64,000 nt of DNA, from NCBI RefSeq assembly GCF_024323335.1, contig NC_066585.1, positions 342,427,346 through 342,491,345 of the forward strand, given 5' to 3'. Position numbers and translations under genes: made by a program. This DNA is from Lathyrus oleraceus (taxonomy: Eukaryota; Streptophyta; Magnoliopsida; Fabales; Fabaceae). Below, one piece after another: positions 35,273 to 48,880 of the stretch (its first letter is position 1; each line of letters opens with the position of its first letter). The notes beneath the pieces were generated by a model. That model saw only the letters and a program-made list of their open reading frames with translations. It did no database searches and was not told the origin of the DNA.

Positions 35273-36650
35273 CTAAGAGAAAACCAAATCAAATACAAGA
35301 CAAAATAAGAAAACTAATTTGGTTGAGCATATAATAAGTAAATAGTAAATGATAATAGATAAGAAGAGGTTCATTAAGAGAATATAAATAAGAGTGGTAT
35401 CATTTGCGAACATCACTTTATTCTTCATGGCACGATTGATTGAAATAAAACAATATTTCCTCCCCCTCATATGCATTGAACATCCGGAGTCCAAATACCA
35501 TTAATCGTTGCACTGCACTGCTTCTTTCAAAGTCACTATTGGATTTTCTTAAGCATGTAACCAGTTACTGCATTTATGTAACCAGTTACAACATGCTTTT
35601 GCAGAAATTTTCAAATTGTTGATGTTTTTGTCCCATAGCCTACTGTTGTTACATTCCCCCTCTGTGGTCATGACCAAAAATGTGTTCTCATTATCAACTC
35701 TTGCCTTGAAACTCTAGCTTCATCTTCTTAAGGTTCTTTCTTGTTGGAATTGAACTCTCTTGTAAAATGCTTAAGCTTTTGACAATTAAAGCACCACTGA
35801 CTGCTATTGTTAACCATTCTTCTTCCACCTCTACCTCTTAGATTTCCTCATCTAGATTTGTTTGATTTAGCAACACTACTACCATTGTTTTCACCCTTTT
35901 AGAATGTTGAATCCTTGGAACTTTGGGACTCTCTTCTACCAAAATTCTGAAAATCCCTTCTACCTTTGCTCATAGACCATTTTCCCTTCACCTTCTTGTC
36001 TCTCTCATTGAATCAGGCTTACAAAGTGATCTTCGTATTTACCTTATCAATAATCCTTTCCTCAATCCTCTACTCATGTGCCTCAGTAGAGCTTTGTAGC
36101 TAATCTTTGCTCATTGTCGCAAGATCTTTCGATTCCTTAATCTCTACCACTATGTTATTGAATCTAGTCGTCAAAGAACACAAGATTTTTGCGATAAAAT
36201 ATTTCGTGATAATTTCTCCACATGCTTTTACTTGCTTTACCAACCAAGTAATTCTCGTGATGAAATCATTAGTGGTCTCCTTCTCCTCCATTTGAATCAA
36301 CTCAAGTTGAGGTTTATGAATTTGTAACCTCACAACTTTCACCTTGTCATCATCTGCATATGCCTTTTCCAAGATTTCCCACGTTCGCTTCGATTATTTG
36401 CAATCACTAACTTTCTCGAAATTATTCGTATCAACGCATTGATGGATTAAAAACAACACCTTGAAATCTTTCTTCTTTTTGCACCTTCGACAAGAGGATT
36501 CTCACCGTTCTTGATCACTTCAAGAACGTCTTGGCAGCCAAACAACACATGAATTTGCTTGCACCATTTTGCATGGATTCTTTCATTAGAGACAAAATTC
36601 ATGTTGCACACTAGGTGTTTGGTGGATCGAATCAGACTCTGATATCAAAT
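35273..36650 (-). pseudogene. Ty1/copia relic: gag and start of protease
   Basis: Read leftward from the PBS, a gag domain of the UBN2 type is clear at 36372-36100 (VRLQIHKPQLELIQMEE, TTRFNNIVVEIKESKDL). A degenerate zinc knuckle (WCFNCQKLKHF) follows near 35800 and the protease start (MDSGCSMHMRGRKYCF) lies at 35494. The sequence then breaks off; integrase, RT and RNase H are missing. Stops interrupt the frame between these pieces. Confidence 0.8.
36635..36648 (-). other. Primer binding site of the copia relic
   Basis: Minus strand reads TGATATCAGAGTC, a two-base variant of the tRNA-iMet PBS, next to the LTR end at 36651. Confidence 0.7.
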
Positions 36651-37150
36651 GATATAACTTAGTACCAAAAGGTTGGTGAAAATTGAGAGAGAGAGAGAGA
36701 AAGAATTAAAGAGTATAATTAAGGGTAGAAATATTCATTCAACATTCTCATTAATTAATACCTCAAAGATATATATATACAAATACAATTGATTGGGATA
36801 CAAACAAATAACTGAAAATAATAGAAAAACTTAATTTGTCAGCCTATAACCCGGTTATCGTTTTCTGGTAATCTATTACAACTGTTTCTAAAACTAAAAC
36901 TCAACATAGTGGTAACATGTTACTAAAACGCAACAATCGATTATTGTTGTTCCAAAATGTTGTTCCAAAAGCCAAAAACAATACAATGATAATCAGTTAT
37001 CAAAATGGAATAACCACTTACAACATTTGAAATATGTAATTTTCACAACTGTTGATATGTAACCCAACCTTTATTCCTTTTCTACCACTACCTCCTTGCT
37101 CCATATTTTACCTTGTAGTTAGTCATTGTTTGCTACTACTTCCTTGCTCT
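36651..37150 (-). repeat. 5' LTR of the copia relic
   Basis: Starts TGATATAACTT beside the PBS. It contains a (GA)n run at 36690-36703, a TATATATATA promoter-like box at 36770-36779 (minus sense) and a cluster of short palindromes at 36846-37001. The right edge is uncertain. Confidence 0.6.
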
Positions 37151-38054
37151 ATCTTTCAAATATAATTCATACAAAATTAATTTAAATGAATACTATTAAA
37201 AAAATATTTAATTAAAATAAACCAAAATAAAAAATAAAAAAAACTCAAATAAAATACACAAATTATAAAATAAATACCTTTGAATGTTCATTTTTCACAA
37301 ATAATTATTTTCCCACACATACAAAATCAAAACAAAGAAAAAATATTAGAAAATAGAAGAAACTCTAATGAAAATAATCAAAGAGTAACAAAAGATGGAT
37401 TATCATATGTATCTACAAAGCGTTACAGCATTACCATGTGGAATAAAACTAAGCTCAAATATTTTATTTAAGAAAATGAAATACCTTCATGTCAAACACT
37501 AATACTTGTTAAATAAACATTAAAATAAAAGGTAATTAGAGAAGAGCCAATGAAATGCTAAATGGATGATAGACTGTGCTCTGCCAAGACCAAAATTTTC
37601 ATTCGCTTTTACTATGTAATTATAAGAATAAATTTTGAGAAATTACAAATTGAATATAATTATATTGTTTTTCTTTGCTTGTGGGAAAAAATGTGACCTT
37701 GAGTTGGGGTCATTTATAGTTCATTCAAATCATACATTAAGATTGTATTCGGACAATGTAAACAATAGAATCAAGTAAAAATTAGTGGATAAGGTAGTTG
37801 GTTTTCATTTCATATTCGAAAAAGGCTAAATGGATTTGATTCGTTAGCATGTGATCAAAGAGGACAAGCACATATTTCAGTATCCCTATCCCTACCACAA
37901 AGTAATGCATTATTTTTTTGAAAACTTTTCTTTTGAATAAAGCAGGCCGACTCGAATAATTTGAAGGTTTTATTCTATATTAAAATTACGTATTTAATAA
38001 ATGAAAATATAAAAAATATAGTTTATTTAAATGGTAAATAAAATTAAATATATA

Positions 38055-38055
<1 letters not shown>
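37151..38055. other. AT-rich intergenic DNA
   Basis: No gene or element recognised. The 63-codon plus-strand frame at 37280-37471 has no supporting feature. Confidence 0.5.

Positions 38056-38058
<3 letters not shown>

Positions 38059-38133
<75 letters not shown>
38059..38133. repeat. (TA)n microsatellite
   Basis: About 36 uninterrupted TA units. Confidence 0.97.
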
Positions 38134-38136
<3 letters not shown>

Positions 38137-38201
38137 GTAGAAATTTTATTTATTGAAGTTTAATTTTTTGAAATTTTCAAACATTTTGAAAAATATATAT
38201 A

Positions 38202-39599
<1,398 letters not shown>

Positions 39600-39839
39600 T
39601 CACCAACTAACTGTGTCTGAGCAAGGATCATGACTCTCACCCAATTCAAGTAATTCTCCAATATCACATAAACCATAACTTCTACCAGCTTCCACATCTA
39701 TAATATCTTCAATATAGTCATGCAAGAAAATAGGAAATTGAGATAAGTACAGATCTCTTGAAGAATTTTTAGACAGTTGACTTGAGAAAACTTTACTAGA
39801 TGATTTCCTAAACGTTTGACTTTCCTGCAAGACATTAAC
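39600..39839 (-). pseudogene. Fragment resembling a transposon-encoded OTU-type cysteine protease
   Basis: A 76-codon minus-strand frame reads SQFPIFLHDYIEDIIDVEAG followed by GELLELGES. This resembles the start of OTU-domain proteins carried by plant Mutator-like and related transposons (the FLHxYIxxIxDVxxDGNCG...LLGLGE pattern). The catalytic DGNC segment is not preserved (AGRSYG) and the rest of the domain is missing. Assignment rests on pattern memory only; a coincidental frame remains possible. Confidence 0.4.
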
Positions 39840-39859
39840 TTACTCCCAATGTGAATGAT

Positions 39860-40708
39860 CACATCACACATCACTCTCTTTCATCCTTTTAGTCTTATTG
39901 GCTTCCTTTTTAGGCTTAAACTTCATGCACATTTTTCTTCAACGTCCTCTAAGAAAGAATATCTAAGTTGTTGAAATACTTTTTCAATTCTTCACATTCA
40001 TTGTTTAAGTCCAATTTTATCCCACTTCTTTCTCAAAATAAGTCATCTTTAATGAGTAGAGAGTTCATGCGCTTTCAATAGCTATAAAATAATTAATATT
40101 CCTTTCAACAACATGCATACAAACCTGTTGAATTTTTCTATAAGCCTGTTCAATTTTTCTACAAAGCTTATCGATTTATCGATTTATCTTCTAAGCTTAT
40201 GACAATTATCTTTACTATATTCCATCATACTTTCTCTACACATTTCAAGCCTGTCCACAATGTTATTATTAATACCATTTTCCATTGATCAATAAAAAGA
40301 ATTATTCAAATCTAGTCCAGTCAACCACACATTTTCAAACATTAATTTGTTACGGGTCTAATGTGATGCCATATTTGCTTCCCAACAAAGAAGAATATGA
40401 TAATGATCCGATGTAGTAACGGTTAAACACTTCACTTTTTGTTGTGGGGAACAAGCTACACCATTCAATATTAATTAGTGTTCGGTCTAACTTTTCTTCA
40501 ACAGTTCTATCAGAAACCAGACACTTGAACCAAATAAAAGGATACCCTTAATAAGAACATTCACCAAACCTACATCTAGAACTACATGCTTAAAACCATT
40601 CTTAAAGTTCTTCTTATAAGTATAAGTATATGTAGGCATATCAATTAAATAATTAATGCCATCGGTGACACATCGTAGGATAGACCGTCCATCAAAATCA
40701 AATCCCAA
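39860..40708 (-). pseudogene. Probable LINE retrotransposon endonuclease remnant
   Basis: On the minus strand, from 40708, a frame reads YLIDMPTYTYTYKKN followed in broken frames by a VTTSDHYHILLCWEAN stretch near 40400 and RNKLMFENVWL near 40340. This matches the C-terminal part of plant LINE apurinic endonucleases (LIDLPxxGxxYTW, SDHxPLLL, FxFExxWL). No RT follows. Numerous stops; a short 5'- and 3'-truncated scrap. Confidence 0.5.
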
Positions 40709-41225
40709 TCACTAATTAAATTTAAAATTAATTATTTTGCTGCGTTTAATTCTATTTTAATCTATCTCACAAATTCAAAATATCTAAACTCTCTAACTAA
40801 CTTATGACGAAAATAATTGGCCCATATCATATCTTAATTTCTTCACGTTGTCCAAATGTTTGTTTGTTTCTCAACTAGAGCATCAATGCCATTACGTCAA
40901 GATGTGATCTTTCTCCATCATGCATAAAAGATATATCAAATTCATGTACCCCAAGGCATTTAATATTAATCTTTTTCGATGTAGTGATTGGTTATAATTA
41001 GTTTTGAAAGTATGCAAATATCATTACTATCCTATACCAAAATATTTGAATTTTGGTATGACGTAAGCATAAAAAGAAACTAGTCATTTATTTTATGAAA
41101 AATTATATATTTCTCAAATTATATCTCAACCCCGACAAAATTATTTGAAGTGCTTAAATTACTTTTCAACGTAAATTTGAATAACGTAATATGATTTTAT
41201 CAACGTAAATTTGAACAAGAATATA
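40709..41225. other. AT-rich DNA, nothing recognised
   Basis: No coding or repeat structure seen. Confidence 0.5.
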
Positions 41226-41229
41226 ATTT

Positions 41230-43634
41230 TTGAATTACTTATAGAAAAGAGTTGTATCAATCTTCTCACTGATGAAATCATTTTTTAAAAGAAAATTGCT
41301 TAGTCTTTCATACCATGCTCTGAGAGCTTGTTTCAGACCATACAATGATTTTTTAAGCTTGAAAATAAAATCTGGATTTTTAGGATTTTCAAAACTAGGC
41401 GTTGGTGTACATACACTTCTTCTGTAATATAACTATTCAGAAATACACTCTTAACATCCATTTGATACAAGATGATGTTATGATTAACAACAAAGGAGAT
41501 TAAGAGACAAATAGATCTAACCTGGAAATTGGTGAAAAGGTTTATGTATAGTCAATCCCCTCTTACTGACTATAACCTTGTGCTACCAGTCGAGCCTTGT
41601 TTCTTACTACCTCTCCTTGTTTGTTCAGCTTGTTTCTGAAGATCCACTTTGTTCAAATAATGTGAGTTTCTTTGGGTCTTGGAGCCAGATCCCACACGTC
41701 ATTTCTAGAGAATTGATTGAGTTCCTCTTGCATAGCCAAAATTCATTATGTGTCTAGAAGTGCTTCATCAATTGATGTAGGCTCTATCATAGACACTAAA
41801 CCCAAAAAAGTCTTTTCAGAAGGTTTGAATGAGGATCTGGTTCTGACAGGTTCAAATTTGTCTTCCAGGATCAACTCTTCAGAATGTGAAGATCTCTGTT
41901 TGTGCCTTGTCAGAGGAGTACAAGCTTCAACGACCTCTAGTTAAAGAGCTTCAGAGTCTTTAGCTTCAGCTTCTTTAGCTTCTTAAGTCTTTCTTTCAGA
42001 ACCTAAATAAGTGATCTCTAAATCTACAAATTTCTCAACTAGCTTTGACTTTTCAGAGTTAAGCTTACCATCGAATCTGACATGTATTGATTGTTCAACA
42101 ATTTGTGTCTCAGTGTTGTATACTCTATATGTTGTTAAGCGTTCAGAGTATTCTAACATGATGCACTTTTGTGCCTTAGAATCAAACTTGCTCAGATTCT
42201 CTTTAGTGTTCAGCATAAAACAAGAACATCCAAAAGGATGAAAATATGAAATGTTGAACTTCAGATTCTTCCAAAATTCATAAGGAGTCTTACCCATAAT
42301 AAGTCTTATAGAGATCATGTTCTGAATATAACACGTGTTGACTGCCTCTGCCCAAAAGTGCTTAACCACATTAGTCTCGTTGATCATGGTTTTGGCCATC
42401 TCTTGCAGAGTCATATTCTTCCTCTCTACAACTACATTTTGTTGTGGAGTTCTAGGATAGGAGAAATCATGGGAAATGCCATTAGTATCAAAAAGTTTTT
42501 CAAAATCGTTGTTTTCAAATTCTCCACCATGATCACTTTTGTCTTTTAGAATTCTTAGATCCTCTCATTTTGCACTTGGGAGTAGAAGGTAAAGAAACCA
42601 TAGAATGTGACTCATCCTTGTGTCTGAGAAATTTTACTCATGTCCATCTGATGTAGTCATCAACAATGACTAGTCCATACTTCCTACCATTGACAAATGC
42701 AGTTTTCACTGGACCAAACAAGTCAATATGAAGATGCTCCAATGGTCTGGAGGTCGAAACAACATTTTTAGCTTTGAAATAAGTTTTAGAAAACTTGCCT
42801 TTCTGACATGCTTCACAAAGATCGTCAGAAGAAAACTTCAGATTTGGCAGGCCTCTGACTAAATTAAACTTATTTAGCTGAGAAATCCTCCTCATGCTAA
42901 CATGGCTCAATCATCTATGCCACATCCATTTCTCTTCTTTTACAAACATAAGACATTTTACATTTTGATTTTTCAGATCATAAAGTCTTATCTTATAAAT
43001 ATTTTTCTTCCTCTTTCCATTGAAAAGAACCGAGCCATCATTTTGACTGATAGCTTTACATGACGTTTGATTGAAAATAATGTCATAATCATTGCCACTT
43101 AATTGACTCATAGACAACAAAATACACATTAATCCTTCAACTAAAAGAACATTAGTAATGGAAGGGAGCGTATTGTTACCTACTGTTTCAGAGCCAATGA
43201 TCTTCCCTTTCTGATCACCTCTGAAACCATCAACGCCTTCAGGCTTAAGTTCCAGGCTTTAGAACATATGCCTTATTCCTGTCATGTCCTGCGAGTATCT
43301 AGAGTCAAGGTACCATGACTTCTGTCTCAACTCCGCTACTAAGGATATCTACAACATATATTATTTTATCCTTAGGTACCGACATCTTTCTGGGTCCTTT
43401 GGGGTTAGTCTTCCCAGAGTTCTTAACAAACTTGGGTTTTTGTGTAGGAAAACTATACATGTATATATAATTGAAACGACAATGAAGTTTTTCTTTAGCC
43501 TTAGGTTTAAAAGAAATTCTACCTTTAGGCATAACTCCATTTTGTTTCCTATAAGAGAGAAAATGGGACTGAAGAGTATTGGACTTATCATATTTTTCAG
43601 AATCTGATTCATCATCAGAATCATAGCTAATACC
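41230..43634 (-). pseudogene. SIRE-like Ty1/copia relic: protease, integrase, start of RT
   Basis: In minus order: a protease site reading WYLDSRYSQDMTG (about 43310, with the active-site DSG changed), a spacer, a GAG-pre-integrase segment (MSHVSMRRISQLNKFNLVRG, CEACQKGKFSKT; 42910-42700), integrase start HIDLFGPVKT, a damaged core, the integrase end NTCYIQNMISIRLIMGKTPYEF (42414-41983), then RT N-terminal parts (AMQEELNQFSRNDVW near 41710; YGLKQ-type motif near 41330). It stops near 41230, short of YVDD. Many stops and shifts. The upstream end is cut at 43634 by insertion of Ogre-like element A. Confidence 0.85.
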
Positions 43635-44170
43635 TGTCGCAACGCGAAAAACAAACGGTGGAAAAATACAGAGCCGCCATCGACGCTATTCATCCTATGA
43701 CGGAAAGGGAGCGCATGACTAACCTAAGAAAGGGAAAGGAACGGTCTTACGACCAGAGAATGCAAGGTACAGGAGTCGGTTACGCAAGGGGAAGGTGTTA
43801 GCACCCCTCATGTCCGCCGTACTCGACGGGATCCATGCTCAAAAGATAGCTCAAAGGAAAGGAAAAAGGTTGCTAATAAACTGCTCAAAGAAAACTGCAC
43901 CAAATTGGAATAATAAACAGGTGAAAGAAGAAAGAAGACGGAGGAAATGGACTCGACAGGATGTTGCATCCTGGGCCTACGTAGTTTGTCAGAAACAAAC
44001 ATCAGAGTCAACGTAGTTCGGGAAAGGGAGACATGCTCGCTAATACATCGCGTCCTATGCCTACGTATCTTCTCTATCCAGAGAAGAATCAGAGCACTCG
44101 TAGCTCGGCTAACGCACGCCGAAACAAGACACCAAAAAGGAGACGCTGAGACGTCAAAAGACATACCCAA

Positions 44171-44502
44171 AAGGAAACAGAATGCCAATACATGGACTTA
44201 CTTCCGACTCCTAACATCAACAAACAGGAAACAGAATGCCAATACATGGACTTACACCCGACTCCTAACAACAACAAAAAAACAGGAAACATAATTCCAA
44301 TACATGGAGTTGCACCCGACTCCTAACAACAACAAAAAGGAAATAGAATGCCAATACATGGACTTATATCCGACTCCTAACAACAACAAAAAGGAAACAG
44401 AATGCCAATAGATGGACTTATATCCGACTCCTAACAATAACAAACAAAAGGAAACAGAATGCCAATACATGGACTTATATCCGACTCCTAACAATAACAA
44501 AC
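44171..44502 (-). repeat. 54-58 bp tandem repeat in LTR A, 6 copies
   Basis: Copies begin AGGAAACAGAATGCCAATAC and end CCGACTCCTAACAACAACAA, with small length changes in the CAA/A tract. Confidence 0.92.
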
Positions 44503-44514
44503 GCTAACCAGCGA

Positions 44515-44650
44515 ACACCAAAGATGAACCCCAAATGATAACAATCATCACGAATGAACCCCAAAGGTGAACCCCAAGTGAACCCCAAATGAATGACAAC
44601 CGTCATAAATGAACCCCAAATGACACAGATAAACCCCAATATGAATCCCA
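44515..44650 (-). repeat. GAACCCCAAA-rich short repeats in LTR A
   Basis: Irregular recurrences of GAACCCCAAATGA separated by 10-35 bases. Contiguous with the preceding array. Confidence 0.75.
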
Positions 44651-47606
44651 AGTAATAACAAAAGAAACCCCCCAAGGTATGAACATACCACACATGTCCA
44701 CACTGAATAAACGGGTACTCACACCAAATAAAGAAAAGGGTGAACAACACACAAAACAACACAGCAAAAAAAGAAAAAAGGTGAACAAACACACGAAAAT
44801 AACACAGCAAAAAAGAAAAAGGGTGCCCGGAGAGATTGCTCACAACCTCCTGCCTACGTATCTCATCTGGTATGAGAATCAGGGCGACGTAATTCCCCTT
44901 AACAGGGGTAAAATACTCTCCTAACCAGAGACCAGAGAGACAACAAACTAATAGGGAGACTAAGACTCGAGCCTAATAGTTGTCATGCAATCAATATCCC
45001 TAAGTTGAGGTCTCTAACATGCATTCAACTTCCACAGAAATCAATCATACAACTCCTACAGAAATGGAGATGAGAAGAGGAAAGCAGATAAACACACCAG
45101 CACAAGTGAACAAGCATCACACACTATATCCATACAAGAGGCCCAGACAATGGGTGGGCTTTAGTCAAGAGGGGTCATATCAACCTCGACAAACAAGCCA
45201 AACTATAATGGTAATCAACTGGGCTCTTAACCACTGACATTGAACGTCAGGGTGAGCAGATCAAAATGGTAATGAGGATGAGACCTCATAGCTCTTAACC
45301 CTGGCCAGGGTGAGCTCATGACAAAGAAAGCGTGGGGATCCAGAAAGCGGGATCCTATTCTACTTGACAGACTCTGTATAAAAGATCTGGGGTACATGTC
45401 AGAAGCATCAACACGTAGTGCAAGCATAAAGAACGACACACTGAATAACGGAGGATTGGCTGCTAATCCCTTTTATCCGTCAATTGCCTCTTCTCTTAGA
45501 GGTTTTATCAAATATCACATGCCTCTCCTTGGAGGTCTTTGGGCACAATCTTAAACAAACACAAACAGAGCCTCTGAAGGAGGACTTGCCAGCAAAATGC
45601 CTGCCAAAAAGGTGACAGGACTTCAGACTACACGAAGTAAGAAGCTAACTACCTGAGTGGTGTGTCAACCATAATCCAATGCTCAAGCAAGAGCTAAAAC
45701 AAGCAAGCAACTAAGGTACCTGTACAAAGACTAAACAGTTAGTACTTCAGTTATACAGCCATAAAACAAACAGTGAAACCCTCTGATAGTTACACAATTC
45801 AATGCATTAGTGCCTTAGCACTCAAATGAGCTCATGAGTTCACCACATCAATACAAACCCTACAAAACAAACATAGGTTAGTACTCAAATGAATTTGCAT
45901 CTCACAAGATCAATGATGAGTACCCAAACCTGAAACACAAGACAAAGTTAGTTTATGTGCATTTAAACAACACAACAAAACACCAACAAACAAAAGCATA
46001 AGAGATGAATTCAAAACCTAACCAAATGACCAAAACAGAACCCAATCTTCTACACATTACACATTCAAACACTCCTCAAAATGTCCTCAAAAGGACCAGC
46101 ATCAAATCAATAAGCAATTGCCTCAAATTGCCTATGCCATGCAATGACCAAAAATATGCACAAAATGAACTTCCAACTTAGAAAATTCATATCAAATCAG
46201 AAATGCATGCAATGACTTTGAGATTTTTTTTATGAGTTCCTCATGTCATGAATGTTCAACATGCAAAAATATCAAATCCAGAATGATACAAATGCTATGT
46301 GAATAAAAATGCACCGATTCAATGTCAAAAATGTGACACAAATTGTCACATTTATCCCTATGTGTCAAAAATGATGATAACATGTGATAAAAATTCCAAA
46401 CCAGTGACCAATAATTCATATTATGTATGAATGTCAAGCATGCAAAAAATTAGATCAAATGGCTCAACATAGAGAATTTCACAATGCATTGAATGCAATA
46501 GGTCAATTTAACACAACATCAATTCAAAAATTCACAAATAAAAATCCAGACATCCAAAATTCATGAAATTAACACCATAAAATAGTAGACATCCATATAA
46601 ATCTATGAAAAAAAAATTGGGACTCATTTGGATCATTTTTGCATTTTTTATGAATTTTCTAAAATGACTAAAATAATTGGATAATACAATGGAAATGGAG
46701 GGAAATAAAATATTCAAATAAAACTCAGAAAAATCCTGAGCCACAAGATCTTGGCGCGCGCATCTGATCAATGGTCCAGGTTCAAACAGTGAAACGCACC
46801 GTTTCACTTAAACCAATCATCAGCCCACTCAGCTTTCCTTGCACGCGTGGACATGGTCAAAGCGTTCTCTACCAATCGTTCATCCAAGCATGCAGCCACA
46901 TGGAACACACGTAAGCAAAGCCCTAACATGTTACAGATGCCGGAGCTACAGCTCCGGTCGTCTTCTCCGACGATACGCGCGGTGGCGCCGCCGTGAGAAT
47001 TTCCAGAATTCCACAAGACTTATACCATTCGAATCCTCTTGCAATGCTGAATTCAAATATGATCTTGATTCATCCTAAATCTACCTAGGTTTTGCAGATC
47101 GAAGGCGAGAAGATTTGAGATCCAAACTTTCAGTTAACCTAACTTCCTCAATTCTTAACCATTTTTAATTCTAAACATATATACGTGCTCTACTCAACAA
47201 GATCTATCATTCTATGATCAAAAAACAGCAAAAGGAGAGATCGAAAATTGCATCACCTTGGAATGGAGCTTTCTGAAATCGTGTCCTCTCAAGCTCTACA
47301 GCTCCAGATCTTCTCCTCTACACTTCCTATGAAGCTATAAGCAAGAAGCAAAGGTTGAAACCACTTGAATTCACCTCAATTTCCAAAATCCATCGCCATG
47401 TTCATGCTCTTGATCTGCTCAAATTCTTGATGAATTGCAACGAATGAATGATGAATCTTGCTCAGTGAAGCACCAGGAACAAGAATATGTGATAATCTTT
47501 GAGAGTTATATGGAAAAAAATGCAAATCGAAGAGAGAGAAAATTTGGAGAGTTTCTTGAATTTTGATATCAAAAGTTAGTTATGGCAGTTATGGCTAGGG
47601 TTTTGG

Positions 47607-47614
47607 TATTTATA
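47607..47614 (-). promoter_or_regulatory. TATA box of LTR A
   Basis: TATAAATA on the minus strand, in context GAAGTATAAATACCAAAAC; the most convincing core promoter in the LTR. Confidence 0.6.
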
Positions 47615-48867
47615 CTTCATGCTAATCACACTGAAAATCAACTTAACCATCCATTAATCATGATTAGTGAATTATGAGACCATTTGCAAAAAATGAAAAT
47701 TAACACTTCATGGCCATAATACATGTGAGACATCCCATGCAAGGCTTCCAATTCACTTATGAGCAACCAAAGGCCAAGATTGAAGTGTTATCTTGCTTGT
47801 ATCTTAAGCCAAAAATGAATGGTGAAGATTCACTTCATTTTGCACATGTGTGAAACAATGAGCATACAAACTTTTCCCATGCATGGCAAAGCTAATTTTG
47901 AGATGTCTTGAACATGAGAAGCATTTTTCCAAAAGAATGAACCAATTTGAAGCATTGTATCAAAAGTTAAGCCATTTTGAATTTCCATGCACACTTTGTG
48001 ATCAAATGATCATAACTCCTCAACCATTCATCATATGGACATGAATTAGGACTTTTTGGAAAGGGGAGACAAAGATCTACAACTTTAATGTTCACCAAAA
48101 ATACATTTGAAACATCTTTGATATTGAAAAGTCAAGTTGAAAGTAGACCAAAAACTTGCCAAATTTGGAAACTTTGAATTACAGGTCACTTTCCATTTTT
48201 AGTAACTTTTGCCATGACCTTTGAATCTTCAAGATGGATGTTTAAAATGATGAATGGACCCCATTTGAACATGACTGAGGTGTCTCAACTCATTTCCCCA
48301 CCTCATAGCCCTCAGTTGACTGCACAGTTGAATTTTTGGTCCTCAGATGACCTTGAAATGCCTTGATCCACTTGAGCCTCTACCACTTGGGGAAATTGCT
48401 CAAAAATGAAACCCTAGCTCATGTAAGCTCCTTATAAAAATCATGTGATCTTCATCCCAAGAAAATACCTCATCTCTTTGAGAAGCCCTGGTTGGAAGAA
48501 TGACATTGATTAAGGTTGACCAGAGGTCACAACCCTAATCCAAAGGAACTTGAGAATGAACTATGAAACCCTTAATGATGATAGAACCATGATGATGGTG
48601 ACATATCTTTGCAGACAAAATGATGCTCAAGACCTTTGAATAATCAAGAAACCCTAACTGAAGTGCAAACCCTCAGATGGCTGATAATCAATTCATAGAG
48701 ACCCTCAGGCTTGAATCTCCTAACTTCTCCATCTTCTGAAAAGACCTTGGAGGATGACCTTCTTATTTCCATATGAGATGCAAAATGCAATGCCTAATGC
48801 TCTAGGCATGAAATGCAATGTGTCAAACTAGTCTCAAGAAGAGGAGGGCAAATTTTGAGGTGTTACA

Positions 48868-48880
48868 GCTACCCCTATTC
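48868..48880 (-). other. Polypurine tract of element A
   Basis: Minus strand GAATAGGGGTAGC directly before the LTR start TGTAACACC. Confidence 0.75.

Larger units (their letters stand above)
43635..48867 (-). repeat. Element A 3' LTR (5.2 kb)
   Basis: Plus-strand termini TGTCGCAACGCG (43635) and GAGGTGTTACA (48867). The TATAAATA box at 47607-47614 puts U3 at 48867 to about 47575 and a very long R-U5 of about 3.9 kb. Contains tandem blocks at 44171-44502 and 44515-44650 and the GGAGTCGG...GGTGTTAGCACCCC core at 43771-43807. Size fits Ogre LTRs. All open frames within it (for example 43808-44843) are short, repetitive and unsupported. Confidence 0.85.

Noticed and set aside
44089..44843. Repetitive hydrophobic minus-strand proteins
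   Set aside because: They are translations of the 54-58 bp tandem repeat and flanking LTR sequence of element A.
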